In this document: piece after piece, positions 1-7,648 of the stretch | Numbering within the stretch: position 1 is the stretch's first letter | Layout: each line of letters begins with the position of its first letter | NCBI GenBank assembly: GCA_900546215.1 | Contig: URCD01000057.1 | Location: forward strand, 1 to 14,821 | Length of the DNA: 14,821 bases | Reading direction: 5' to 3' | DNA from: an uncultured Eubacteriales bacterium | GTDB lineage: Bacteria; Bacillota; Clostridia; Lachnospirales; Anaerotignaceae | The notes under the pieces: model-generated | What the model was told of the DNA's origin: nothing | The model's database searches: none | Seen by the model: the letters and a program-made list of their open reading frames with translations, nothing else | Program-made: the position numbers and the translations under genes

Positions 1-470
1 TTTGTGAGTTTTCTGTGAATTTGATTAAAAAGTCCTTGACAATTTGTCTCTGGCTTTGAGAAGCCATACTTTGTAATCATTTCATATGTCCTTTCCTCAT
101 GCCAAGGCTCCATTGAGTCATGTTTGCAATCCCGGTTCTGTCCGCTCATCCTCTCGCCTGACGACTGATATGAATCAAAGTTCTCAACCGTGAATATAGT
201 AAACCTGTTGGTGCTCCTGGTTGTAATTTCACCCGTTTTTTTCAAATTGTTCACAGCGCGCCTTACCTGGCTGTATTTCAGTGACGTCTCCTCGGCGAGC
301 TTTTTTACAGATGATATAAATGAACCCCTGGTTATTGTCACACCCTCTATCCTTGTATCCCTCCAGTAAGCCTTCAAAACCATATGTATAAAAACAACCT
401 TTGTATTCGTGCTTTTGTACCATTCCCAGTCAAGAATTTTTCTGTAAACTTTTATATGTCCTGATGTCAA
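1..470 (-). CDS. DnaD-like replisome organiser, N-terminal part (cut by left edge)
   Basis: The minus strand stays open for 156 codons to the window edge, so the C-terminus is missing. The protein starts near HIKVYRKILDWEWYKSTNT, the hallmark opening of clostridial and phage DnaD-domain replication proteins (phage replisome organiser N-terminal domain). A winged-helix-like stretch follows (SSVKKLAEETSLKYSQVRRA, about residues 50-70), ending near FTIFTVENFDSYQ. Family members load helicase or organise the replisome at phage or element origins. I chose TTG at 468-470 because GGAGG lies 10 nt upstream and the family-like sequence begins right after it; no in-frame ATG fits. The overlapping ATG near 500 is in another frame and stops after about 22 codons. 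It is the third gene of the minus-strand operon from 962, 33 nt after its neighbour. The family call is firm, the exact start less so. Confidence 0.75.
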   Translation of the reverse strand, partial: MTSGHIKVYRKILDWEWYKSTNTKVVFIHMVLKAYWRDTRIEGVTITRGSFISSVKKLAEETSLKYSQVRRAVNNLKKTGEITTRSTNRFTIFTVENFDSYQSSGERMSGQNRDCKHDSMEPWHEERTYEMITKYGFSKPETNCQGLFNQIHRKLT

Positions 471-503
471 AGCCCTTGATCCTCCCACTCCTTGACATTT
501 TTA

Positions 504-713
504 TTAATTATTTTCCTTATGCCGGCCCCGACCGCTTGAAATTTTTGTCCCGCGTGTTTTTATCCTGTGGTTTTCCCGCCTCATGTCAAATGCGTCATAT
601 GCAAAGCACAAAATTAAATACCAAAAAATAACCATTCCCAGAGCCGGATCGTTATTTATACAGTAAACCGAACCGATGACTATAAGCATAACCAGTCCAA
701 ATTTTTCCGCCAC
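504..713 (-). CDS. Small membrane protein of the phage-like operon, unknown function
   Basis: This encodes 69 residues from a GTG start preceded by a perfect AAGGAGG seven bases upstream, which is the main reason to call it real. The N-terminal half holds two hydrophobic stretches (about residues 6-18 and 24-41, rich in Leu, Ile, Val and Phe) that could form a membrane hairpin. The C-terminal third is highly basic and polar (many Arg and Lys, ending KENN) and would stay in the cytoplasm under the positive-inside rule. I do not recognise a family. It lies 39 nt after the HTH regulator gene and 33 nt before the DnaD-like gene, all on the minus strand, so the three are probably co-transcribed. 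Similar tiny membrane proteins are common in prophage early regions, but that link is only contextual. Confidence 0.6.
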   Translation of the reverse strand: MAEKFGLVMLIVIGSVYCINNDPALGMVIFWYLILCFAYDAFDMRRENHRIKTRGTKISSGRGRHKENN

Positions 714-752
714 TGCTTCGCCTCCTTAACATTTTGTTGGCTTTCAGCCAAC

Positions 753-962
753 TCACTGTGCAAAAAAAATTCTCTCCTTATCTTTAAGTGACGTTATCTC
801 AAGCAGTTTGCAAAGCGTTTGTATCTCTTTTGCATTAAAATGGCTGGAATTATTGATTTTCAGCGTAAGGCCATAAGGAGAAAGGCCCATTTTATCAGCT
901 ATCCATCTCTTTTTCAGTCCTGATTTCAAAATAATTTCATTTAAAAGTTTTGTATTGGTCAT
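753..962 (-). CDS. Small Cro/CI-like HTH regulator, phage type
   Basis: This 69-residue protein is almost entirely one helix-turn-helix domain. It starts MTNTKLLNEIILKSGLKKRW, followed by IADKMGLSPYGLTLKINNSS as the HTH, then FNAKEIQTLCKLLEI. The pattern of an IADK/IAEK helix, a short turn, a recognition helix ending in KINN, and F-A-EIQTLCKLL matches the short XRE/DUF739-type regulators of clostridial prophages and integrative elements. The ATG has GAGGAGG seven bases upstream. The gene is first in the minus-strand operon and lies 30 nt below its -10 box, where paired TTGTCTACAA-like sites suggest that it represses its own operon. There is no dimerisation or sensor domain, so any inducer response would need a partner. 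The HTH call is firm; its role as repressor rather than activator is inferred. Confidence 0.8.
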   Translation of the reverse strand: MTNTKLLNEIILKSGLKKRWIADKMGLSPYGLTLKINNSSHFNAKEIQTLCKLLEITSLKDKERIFFAQ

Positions 963-989
963 TTTAACTCCTCCTCTTTTGTTTCCTTT

Positions 990-1024
990 TTGTCTACAAG
1001 CTAAGTATAAGCTATTGTAGACTA
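990..1024. promoter_or_regulatory. Paired operator half-sites bracketing the promoter
   Basis: TTGTCTACAA (990-999) is itself nearly palindromic. An inverted copy (TTGTAGACTA, 1015-1024) lies with its centre 25 bp away. Together they form 8-bp perfect arms, GTCTACAA and TTGTAGAC. They flank the -10 box and reach within 2 bp of the -35 box. The likely binder is the HTH protein encoded just downstream; this is inferred from position. Confidence 0.6.
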
Positions 1025-1032
1025 TTTGTCAA
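1004..1032 (-). promoter_or_regulatory. Strong sigma-A promoter for the phage-like operon
   Basis: Read on the minus strand, a perfect -35 TTGACA (1032-1027) is followed by a 17-bp spacer and a -10 TATACT (1009-1004). The first gene starts 41 nt downstream of the -10 box. The -10 and spacer lie inside the inverted repeat 990-1024, so a protein bound there would block RNA polymerase. Confidence 0.8.
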
Positions 1033-1109
1033 CCGCAATTTTAAATACTTTAAATAATTTTAGTATATTACAGGCTTGATATACCCGGAGGTTTATTTTA
1101 TCCTTACAC

Positions 1110-1138
1110 TTGACATCTTTGATAAGCGGGGTTATAAG
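1110..1138 (+). promoter_or_regulatory. Sigma-A promoter of the GntR-family gene
   Basis: TTGACA (1110-1115), a 17-bp spacer and TATAAG (1133-1138) form a near-consensus promoter 44 nt before the ATG. A short dyad, ATAAGT/ACTTAT (1135-1140 and 1149-1154), covers the predicted start point and could be an operator, but it is too short to call with confidence. Confidence 0.7.
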
Positions 1139-1182
1139 TAAACAAAAGACTTATCCTACTGCAAATATAAGGGGTGGCTAAA

Positions 1183-1950
1183 ATGACTAAAAAGAATACT
1201 TTGGAGGGCTTTGTACTCAATTCGGAAAAAACAAAGCAAATTTACGAAAAGAACTCCTTTACCAAAATTTCGGACATTGTATACGATATTTTAGAGGACG
1301 GTATATTGTCATCGGCAATTGCGCCTGGTACAAAGCTTAACGCCTCAAAAATTGCCGAGCAGCTAAGTATCAGCAACACTCCTGTCAGCAAGGCAATACA
1401 GCGCCTTAAGGATAACGGCCTTGTTACTGAGGCATACGGAGGCAATGGAAAATACAGAAACTTCAGTGTTTTTGATATAAGCAACAATTCAATTAACGAT
1501 TTATTTATAGCGCGCTCGTCTATAGAAAGCACGGCGGCCTCAATCTGCGCACAGAGATCTGCGCTTATTGATATTGAGGAAATCAGGCGTTTGGCCGAGG
1601 CTTTTCAGCAGGTATGGGCCGATTATGTAAACGGCAGTCCCTCCGCCTCAGTGCTGGAAAGAGCGCAGGTGGATGAGGAATTTCACAGTCTTATTGTCCA
1701 TTCCACAGGAAATAAGTATTTAATAGATATGTTTGAGACCCTTCAGGGCACTCTAAGGTATTTATCCATACGCACCAGCGAATTTGCTGAAACTAAAAGG
1801 AGCGGCGACGACCTGCTTATGATGGGTACACAGCACCTTGCCGTTTACAACGCGATAAAGATGGGAATACCTGATTTAGCACGCTCAGCCATGGCAGAGC
1901 ACCTTGGCTTTTGCCGGTACCACTGCCTGCTGAACAGGGCCGGCTGCTGA
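1183..1950 (+). CDS. GntR-family regulator, FadR/FCD subfamily
   Basis: The 255-residue protein has an N-terminal winged-helix GntR domain (about residues 28-95) and a C-terminal all-helical FCD sensor domain (about 105-250). The HTH shows IAEQLSISNTPVSKAIQRL, followed by DNGLV. The FCD domain keeps the likely metal or ligand residues D164, H168, H218 and H240, in DEEFH, QHLAVY and AEHL contexts. Such proteins bind small organic acids or similar metabolites and control catabolic genes. I prefer ATG 1183 to GTG 1174 because the AGGGGTGG ribosome binding site overlaps the GTG. The recognition helix reads TPVSKA where most of the subfamily has TPVREA, so its operator may differ. It is convergent with the pyruvate oxidoreductase gene and no co-transcribed target is visible; its effector is unknown. 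Confidence 0.88.
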   Translation: MTKKNTLEGFVLNSEKTKQIYEKNSFTKISDIVYDILEDGILSSAIAPGTKLNASKIAEQLSISNTPVSKAIQRLKDNGLVTEAYGGNGKYRNFSVFDISNNSINDLFIARSSIESTAASICAQRSALIDIEEIRRLAEAFQQVWADYVNGSPSASVLERAQVDEEFHSLIVHSTGNKYLIDMFETLQGTLRYLSIRTSEFAETKRSGDDLLMMGTQHLAVYNAIKMGIPDLARSAMAEHLGFCRYHCLLNRAGC

Positions 1951-1969
1951 AATATACAGAAAACAGATA

Positions 1970-2000
1970 CAGGGCGCACAAAAAATATTTGTGCGCCCTG
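1970..2000. terminator. Shared hairpin terminator between the GntR gene and the PFOR gene
   Basis: A 13-bp perfect stem (CAGGGCGCACAAA with TTTGTGCGCCCTG) encloses a 5-nt loop. It lies 19 nt after the GntR stop and 35 nt after the PFOR stop on the other strand. The U-rich tail is modest on both sides and somewhat better for the minus strand, so it probably serves both genes. Confidence 0.75.
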
Positions 2001-2035
2001 CTGTTTATATGAAAGCTAGAGTTACCTTATTGTTT

Positions 2036-5000
2036 TTACTGCTGTGAAAGCTTCCAGTATTTTTCGTATCTGGCCGCGCACTGCTCCTCAGCCTGTGCAA
2101 AGAGTATCTCGGCTGTTTCGGGGAAAGTTCGTGCTAGGCCGGAGAAACGTACCTCTCCCATCATAAACTCCCTAAGCTTTCCGTTTGGAGTGCTGCTGTC
2201 AAGGATAAACGCCTTCTCACCCTTATCAGCGTTTTCAGGAATGTAACGATACAGAGGCCAGTATCCACAGTCAACAGCTTTTTTCTGTTCCTCCTGTGTT
2301 TTAGCCATGCCGGAGGCAATGCCGTGGTTGATACATGGAGCATAGGCAATTATAACGGAAGGTCCCTTGTGAGCCTCAGCCTCCTTAAAGGCCTTAATCA
2401 TCTGCGAGGGATTAGCGCCCATTGCCACCTGTGCGACATATACGTTTCCGTAGCTCAATGCCAGCATGCCGAGGTCCTTTTTAGGAGTTCTCTTGCCGCT
2501 TGCCGCAAACTGAACGACAGCTCCAAGCTGAGTAGCCTTGGATGACTGTCCGCCCGTGTTTGCGTAGAGCTCGTTGTCAACAATAAGTACGTTTACGTCG
2601 GCGCCTGAGGCAAGCACATGGTCAAGTCCGCCGTAGCCGATATCGTATGCCCAGCCGTCTCCTCCGTACATCCACATTGTTTTCTTTACGAGCTGGTCTT
2701 TATTGTCCTTCAGGAAGCTTACGTCTTCGCTTGTGTCGGCTGTTTTATTCAAGGCCTCTATTACCGCGTCCGAAAGCGCGCGTGTAAGCTCTGAATCGTC
2801 TCCGTTGTCCAGCCATGCCTCAAGCGACAGCTTCAAGGCCATATCGGCTGTCGTATCGGCAGCAGACTGCGCGCGCCTCTTCATCTGCATTCTCTGCTGT
2901 TCTACAGAAAGGTACATGCCAAACGAATATTCAGCGTTGTTTTCAAACAGTGAGTTTGAAAGCGCCGGCCCATGTCCAGCCGCATCCTTTGCCAGAGGTA
3001 TGGACGGAACAGATAAAAACATTGCCTGAGGACAGCCTGTAGCGTTTGCTATATACATTCGTGAACCGAAAAGCTGTGTCATAAGCTTCATATAAGGCGT
3101 TTCGCCGCAGCCAGCACATGCGCCTGAGAACTCAACCAGGGGCTTTTCAAACTGGCTTCCCCTTACGCTGAACTTATCAGCAGGCGTTTTCTTTTCCGAA
3201 AGCGTCAGGCAGTAATCCCAGTTGTTCTGCTCCTTCAGCTGGCTTTCTATCGGTTTCATTACAAGCGCCTTTTTCTTTGCCGGGCATACGCTTACACAGC
3301 TTCCGCAGCCCTGACAGTCAAGAGGGTCAACCTGAATTCTGAATGTATAGCCTTCCATTCCCTTTCCGTGTACATTCTTTGTTTCCAAGCCGTCAGGTGC
3401 CTTTGTGTCCTCGTCGCTGTTAAGCAGGAACGGACGAATAGTAGCATGAGGACATACAAGAGAGCACTGGTTGCAGCCTATACAGTTTTCGGCAATCCAT
3501 TCGGGAACGCTAACGGCAATTCCGCGTTTCTCATATTTTGATGTCTCTACCTCCGTAACGCCGTCGGCGATAGGAAGGAACTTGCTGACAGGAATTTTAT
3601 CGCCTTTCTGACGGTTAACCGGAATAAGTATATCCCTTATATATCTTGGAAGATCGGCATCATTATTATCGCAGCTTTCATCTGGCAGAGACTTCCATTC
3701 CTCCGGAACATCCACCTTTACAAGGGACTCAAGCCCGCGGTCTACAGCAGCGTAGTTCATATTAAGAACCTTGTCTCCCTTTTTGTAATAGCTGTTTGTA
3801 ATTGCTTCCTTCATATATTTTACGGCGCTGTCAATATCAAGCACTCCTGAAAGCTTGAAGAACGCAGCCTGAAGCACTGTGTTTGTCCTGTTGCCAAGCC
3901 CAAGCTCCTGAGCGATATTAACGGCATCTATTGTATAAAAGTTAATGCCCTTTTCGGCTATTTCCCTTTTCACATGGTTAGGAAGGTTTTTATCCAGCTC
4001 TTCGCCCTTCCATATAGTGTTGAGAAGGAAGGTTCCGCCTTTCTTAATTTCCTTAACCATATCGTAGGAATGTATGTAGCTTTGGTTATGACATGCAACA
4101 AAATCTGCCAGTGTAACATAGTATGACGAGCGTATGGGCTCCTTGCCGAAACGAAGATGGCTCTTTGTAACGCCTCCTGATTTCTTTGAGTCATACTCAA
4201 AATAAGCCTGAACGTACTGCTCAGTATTGTCTCCGATTATTTTGATTGAGTTTTTATTAGCGCCTACGGTTCCGTCTGAACCAAGTCCCCAGAACTTGCA
4301 CTCGATTGTGCTTTCAGCCGCTGTGCTGATATTTTCACCGACATCAATTGAGCGGAATGTAACATCATCAACGATACCGACTGTAAAGTGATTTTTCCTC
4401 TCACCCTTCATGTTGTCAAATACCGCCTTCATCTGTGCCGGAGTAGTATCCTTTGAGCTGAGGCCGTAGCGTCCTGCAAGTATTTTTACATCCCTAATTC
4501 CACATTCATTGAAGGCTGTGCATACGTCCTCAAAAAGAGGTTCTCCGATAGCGCCCGGTTCCTTTGTGCGGTCTAAAACTGTAACAATTTCAGCAGTGTC
4601 TGGAAGCTGGGCAATCAGATGGCTTATGGAAAACGGACGGTAAAGGTGAACCTGAATCATACCGACCTTTTCACCTGAGGCGTTAAGGCTGTCTATTACC
4701 TCGCTGATTGTTCCGCAAACACTTCCCATAGCGATTATAACGCGTTTTGCATCCGGCGCACCGTAGTAGTTGAAAAGCTTATAGTCGCGTCCCGTCAAAG
4801 CGCTTATCTGCTTCATGTAGTCCTCTACAACTTCAGGAACCGCGTCATAGGTTTGATTGCAGGCCTCCCTATGCTGGAAATACGTATCCGGGTTAAGCAC
4901 CGTGTGGCGTACCGTAGGATGCTCGCTGTTAAGGGAATGGGCTTTAAAACGCTTAATGGCGTCCCAGTCAACTATTTTTGCCATATCGTCATAATCAAGA

Positions 5001-5560
5001 ACCTCTATTTTTTGCAGCTCATGGGAGGTGCGGAAGCCGTCGAAGAAATGCTGGAAGGGAATACCCGCGCGTATTGCCGACAGGTGAGCGACAGCGCCCA
5101 AATCCATACACTCCTGAACGCTTGAAGATGCGAGCTGTGCGAAGCCCGTCTGCCTGCATGCCATTACGTCCGAATGATCTCCAAAAATTGAAAGCGCATG
5201 GGTCGATACGCTTCTGGCTGAAACATGCATAACGCCGGGAAGCATTGATCCGGCAATTCTGTACATCGGCGGTATCATCAGAAGCAGTCCCTGTGAAGCC
5301 GTATATGTAGTAGAAAGCGAGCCTGTATCAAGGGCGCCATGCATAGCGCCGCAGGCACCTGCCTCTGACTCCATTTCAGTTAGCTTTACCGGCTGTCCGA
5401 AAAGGTTTTTAACGCCGTTTGCAGCCCACTCATCAACATGATCCGCCATAGGGCTTGAAGGTGTGATAGGGTAAATTGTGGCTACCTCTGTAAAGGCATA
5501 TGATATATATGCTGCTGCCTCATTTCCATCCATTGTTTTTAGATTTTTCTGTTTGCTCAT
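2036..5560 (-). CDS. nifJ: Pyruvate:ferredoxin (flavodoxin) oxidoreductase, single-chain
   Basis: It oxidatively decarboxylates pyruvate with CoA to acetyl-CoA and CO2, passing electrons to ferredoxin or flavodoxin; it is a cytoplasmic dimer central to clostridial fermentation. The 1174-residue length is typical of homodimeric PFOR. In order: domain I with YPITPSSP (T33 binds pyruvate/TPP); a central domain with WGLGSDGTVGANKN; a ferredoxin domain with two 4Fe-4S motifs (C693, C696, C699, C703 and C749, C752, C755, C759); and a TPP domain with CAGCGE (C815, C818), GGDGWAYDIGYGG (D968) and NTGGQSS. C1076 (APCINHG) completes the third cluster. Start: ATG 5560 follows AAAGGAG by 7 nt; the upstream in-frame ATG at 5581 would contain this site, so I rejected it. 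The gene is monocistronic, with its own promoter and terminator. All key residues are present. Confidence 0.97.
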   Translation of the reverse strand: MSKQKNLKTMDGNEAAAYISYAFTEVATIYPITPSSPMADHVDEWAANGVKNLFGQPVKLTEMESEAGACGAMHGALDTGSLSTTYTASQGLLLMIPPMYRIAGSMLPGVMHVSARSVSTHALSIFGDHSDVMACRQTGFAQLASSSVQECMDLGAVAHLSAIRAGIPFQHFFDGFRTSHELQKIEVLDYDDMAKIVDWDAIKRFKAHSLNSEHPTVRHTVLNPDTYFQHREACNQTYDAVPEVVEDYMKQISALTGRDYKLFNYYGAPDAKRVIIAMGSVCGTISEVIDSLNASGEKVGMIQVHLYRPFSISHLIAQLPDTAEIVTVLDRTKEPGAIGEPLFEDVCTAFNECGIRDVKILAGRYGLSSKDTTPAQMKAVFDNMKGERKNHFTVGIVDDVTFRSIDVGENISTAAESTIECKFWGLGSDGTVGANKNSIKIIGDNTEQYVQAYFEYDSKKSGGVTKSHLRFGKEPIRSSYYVTLADFVACHNQSYIHSYDMVKEIKKGGTFLLNTIWKGEELDKNLPNHVKREIAEKGINFYTIDAVNIAQELGLGNRTNTVLQAAFFKLSGVLDIDSAVKYMKEAITNSYYKKGDKVLNMNYAAVDRGLESLVKVDVPEEWKSLPDESCDNNDADLPRYIRDILIPVNRQKGDKIPVSKFLPIADGVTEVETSKYEKRGIAVSVPEWIAENCIGCNQCSLVCPHATIRPFLLNSDEDTKAPDGLETKNVHGKGMEGYTFRIQVDPLDCQGCGSCVSVCPAKKKALVMKPIESQLKEQNNWDYCLTLSEKKTPADKFSVRGSQFEKPLVEFSGACAGCGETPYMKLMTQLFGSRMYIANATGCPQAMFLSVPSIPLAKDAAGHGPALSNSLFENNAEYSFGMYLSVEQQRMQMKRRAQSAADTTADMALKLSLEAWLDNGDDSELTRALSDAVIEALNKTADTSEDVSFLKDNKDQLVKKTMWMYGGDGWAYDIGYGGLDHVLASGADVNVLIVDNELYANTGGQSSKATQLGAVVQFAASGKRTPKKDLGMLALSYGNVYVAQVAMGANPSQMIKAFKEAEAHKGPSVIIAYAPCINHGIASGMAKTQEEQKKAVDCGYWPLYRYIPENADKGEKAFILDSSTPNGKLREFMMGEVRFSGLARTFPETAEILFAQAEEQCAARYEKYWKLSQQ

Positions 5561-5652
5561 AGGTTTTCTCCTTTCATACACTTGCCTGCCAAAAGCCTTA
5601 TATACTCTCGCGCATTATTTAAAGGCTAAACTCATCTTATTTATTCGGTTTC

Positions 5653-5681
5653 AGTCTAGCACAGAGTATTTGTATTGTCTA
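5653..5681 (-). promoter_or_regulatory. Likely promoter of the PFOR gene
   Basis: On the minus strand, -35 TAGACA (5681-5676), a 17-bp spacer and -10 TAGACT (5658-5653) with an upstream TGC (extended -10) predict a start near 5646 and an 86-nt leader. The leader holds a weak dyad (AGCCTT and AAGGCT with a long loop). The hexamers deviate from consensus, so confidence is moderate. Confidence 0.45.
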
Positions 5682-5863
5682 TATTGTCCAAAACACGCAT
5701 TTTTTCATTTTAGTTTTTTATGAAAAAATTATATCTGTATTCATATTAAATTTGATTAAAAAAAATGAAATTTTATAAAAACAGCATGAATTGTGCTCGC
5801 AAAAAAAATATTGTATTTTTTATGGACATTTCCTTTGGCTTTTGCTTATATTCCAATTAACCG

Positions 5864-5892
5864 TTGTCAAAACCGTTTTTGTCTATTATAAT
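5864..5892 (+). promoter_or_regulatory. Sigma-A promoter of the first ABC-F gene
   Basis: TTGTCA (5864-5869), a 17-bp spacer and a perfect TATAAT (5887-5892) predict a transcript start near 5899. This supports translation from ATG 5956 and excludes the ATG at 5791. Confidence 0.8.
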
Positions 5893-5913
5893 CGATTAGG
5901 GTTTATGCAAAAA

Positions 5914-5933
5914 ATGTGCGTGTCAACGCATAT
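5914..5933 (+). promoter_or_regulatory. Small leader hairpin just before the ABC-F ribosome binding site
   Basis: ATGTGCGT and ACGCATAT form an 8-bp stem with one G-U pair and a 4-nt loop, ending 1 nt before the purine-rich AAGGAAAGG. It could tune translation of the ABC-F gene; no alternative pairing or leader peptide of its own frame is obvious. Confidence 0.35.
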
Positions 5934-5955
5934 CAAGGAAAGGAAAAATATCGGT

Positions 5956-7512
5956 ATGAGTATATTGAATGTAGAAGACCTGTCCCATGGCTTTGGTGAC
6001 CGTGCAATATTTAACCACGTGTCCTTCCGCCTCTTAAAGGGAGAGCATATCGGTCTGATAGGTGCAAACGGAGAGGGAAAGTCCACCTTCATGAATATAA
6101 TTACAGGAAAGCTTCAGCCCGACGAGGGACGTATAGAATGGGCAAAAAATGTCCGTATAGGCTATCTGGATCAGCATACGGTACTGGAAAAGGGTATGTC
6201 AATACGGCAGGTGCTGACCTCCGCTTTCGACTTCCTTCTTGAAATGGAAGATGAGCTTAACCGTATTTACGATAAAATGGGAGAAGCCTCCCCCGAAAAG
6301 CTTGAAGCTATGATGGAAGAAGCCGGAACAATTCAGGACCTGCTCACCGTGCATGACTTTTATATGATTGACGCTAAGGTAAATGAGGTGGCCAGAGCGC
6401 TTGGCCTCACAGATATAGGCCTTGATAAGGATGTAACCGAGCTTTCAGGAGGACAGCGCACAAAGGTGCTTCTTGGAAAGCTCCTTTTGGAAAAGCCGGA
6501 TATACTTCTGTTGGACGAGCCTACAAACTATCTGGACGCTGAGCATATCGAATGGCTGAAGCGCTATCTTAACGAATATGAGAACGCCTTTATCCTGATT
6601 TCCCATGATATTCCGTTTTTAAATAGCGTTATTAACCTGATTTACCACATGGATAATCAGGAGCTAAACAGATACGTTGGGGATTATGATAAATTCCAGG
6701 AAGTTTACGCAATGAAAAAGGCCCAGCTGGAGGCGGCCTACAACAGGCAGCAGAAGGAAATCGCTGACTTAAAGGATTTTGTGGCAAGAAACAAGGCCCG
6801 CGTTTCCACAAGGAACATGGCTATGTCACGTCAGAACAAGCTGGATAAAATGGACGTTATCGAGCTGGCCGCTGAAAAGCCAAAGCCGGAATTTCTGTTT
6901 AAAGAGGCGCGCACACCGGGACGTTATATATTTCAGACCTCCGGTCTTGTAATCGGATATGACGAGCCTCTCTCCTCCCCTCTTAGCTTGGAAATGGAGA
7001 GAGGAAGCAAAATTGCGCTTACCGGGGCTAATGGTATAGGCAAAACAACTCTCTTAAAAAGCATACTCGGCTTAATAAAGCCTCTGTCCGGTACGGTAAC
7101 ACAGGGCGATTACCTTGAAATAGGGTATTTTGAGCAGGAAATGCCGCAAAATATACAAACCACCTGTATTGAGGAAATATGGAATGAGTTTCCCGGCTTC
7201 TCGCAGTACGAGGTGCGCTCGGCTTTAGCAAAATGTGGCCTTACCACAAAGCATATTGAAAGCAAGGTTAAGGTTTTAAGCGGTGGCGAGCAGGCTAAGG
7301 TACGTCTGTGTAAGCTTATTAACCGTGAAACCAACGTACTGCTTTTGGACGAACCGACGAACCATCTGGACGTTGACGCAAAGGACGAGCTAAAACGCGC
7401 TCTTAAGGCATACAAAGGCAGTATTCTTATGGTCTGCCATGAGCCTGAATTTTACGAAGGCCTTGTAAACGACGTATGGGACTGCGCAAAATGGACAACA
7501 AGGCTGATTTAA
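5956..7512 (+). CDS. ABC-F family ATPase (ribosome-associated), YkpA-like
   Basis: The 518-residue protein has two ABC ATPase domains on one chain and no membrane segments, as in ABC-F translation factors that bind the ribosomal E site and relieve stalled complexes. First domain: Walker A GANGEGKST (36-44), signature LSGGQ (163-167), Walker B LLLDEPTNYLD (E188). Second domain: Walker A GANGIGKTT (357-365), LSGGE (441-445), LLLDEPTNHLD (E466), then a switch region reading CHEPEF. The linker (about 245-320) is basic and helical with DFVARNKARVSTRNMAMSRQ, the part that contacts P-site tRNA. The start is ATG 5956, after AAGGAAAGG and 57 nt downstream of the predicted transcript start. I recall close relatives as widely conserved in Clostridia and Bacilli (YkpA/YbiT-like), which suggests housekeeping rather than drug resistance. 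A terminator follows, so it is monocistronic. Confidence 0.9.
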   Translation: MSILNVEDLSHGFGDRAIFNHVSFRLLKGEHIGLIGANGEGKSTFMNIITGKLQPDEGRIEWAKNVRIGYLDQHTVLEKGMSIRQVLTSAFDFLLEMEDELNRIYDKMGEASPEKLEAMMEEAGTIQDLLTVHDFYMIDAKVNEVARALGLTDIGLDKDVTELSGGQRTKVLLGKLLLEKPDILLLDEPTNYLDAEHIEWLKRYLNEYENAFILISHDIPFLNSVINLIYHMDNQELNRYVGDYDKFQEVYAMKKAQLEAAYNRQQKEIADLKDFVARNKARVSTRNMAMSRQNKLDKMDVIELAAEKPKPEFLFKEARTPGRYIFQTSGLVIGYDEPLSSPLSLEMERGSKIALTGANGIGKTTLLKSILGLIKPLSGTVTQGDYLEIGYFEQEMPQNIQTTCIEEIWNEFPGFSQYEVRSALAKCGLTTKHIESKVKVLSGGEQAKVRLCKLINRETNVLLLDEPTNHLDVDAKDELKRALKAYKGSILMVCHEPEFYEGLVNDVWDCAKWTTRLI

Positions 7513-7534
7513 AATACAAAATTCCAGTATATTA

Positions 7535-7572
7535 AAAACGCACACTCCGTTGAAATATGGAGTGTGCGTTTT
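7535..7572 (+). terminator. Intrinsic terminator of the first ABC-F gene
   Basis: A 14-bp stem (AAAACGCACACTCC with GGAGTGTGCGTTTT) with a 10-nt loop, then TTTTATTATTTC. It starts 22 nt after the stop codon and faces the tmRNA terminator coming from the other strand. Confidence 0.9.
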
Positions 7573-7603
7573 ATTATTTCATGATACACGTGCTGCATCA
7601 AAT

Positions 7604-7642
7604 CTAAAAGAAAAAGCCTTGAAATACAGTGAAATCAAGGCT
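7604..7642 (-). terminator. Intrinsic terminator of tmRNA
   Basis: On the minus strand an 8-bp stem (AGCCTTGA with TCAAGGCT, 12-nt loop) is followed by TTTTTCTTTTAG. It begins 6 nt past the tmRNA acceptor end. Confidence 0.85.
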
Positions 7643-7648
7643 AAGAAA

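Larger units (their letters stand above)
5561..5955. other. Divergent intergenic region between the PFOR and ABC-F genes
   Basis: This 395-bp stretch has no convincing gene. It holds the leader and promoter of the PFOR gene (5561-5681), a very A/T-rich middle with a 10-bp inverted repeat (ATTTTTTCAT 5699-5708 and ATGAAAAAAT 5720-5729), and the promoter and leader of the ABC-F gene (5864-5955). The open frame from 5791 crosses the ABC-F promoter and is not considered coding. Confidence 0.6.

Noticed and set aside
229..423. 64-codon open frame on the minus strand
   Set aside because: It is out of frame with the DnaD-like protein, whose family sequence runs through the same bases.
5561..5581. 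Seven extra residues on the PFOR N-terminus
   Set aside because: The ribosome binding site of ATG 5560 lies inside this stretch.
5791..5955. N-terminal extension of the first ABC-F protein
   Set aside because: It spans a strong promoter (5864-5892), and family sequence begins only at ATG 5956.
7535..7642. Two neighbouring hairpins as a repeat element or CRISPR-like array
   Set aside because: They differ in sequence and each fits the intrinsic terminator of its own convergent gene.
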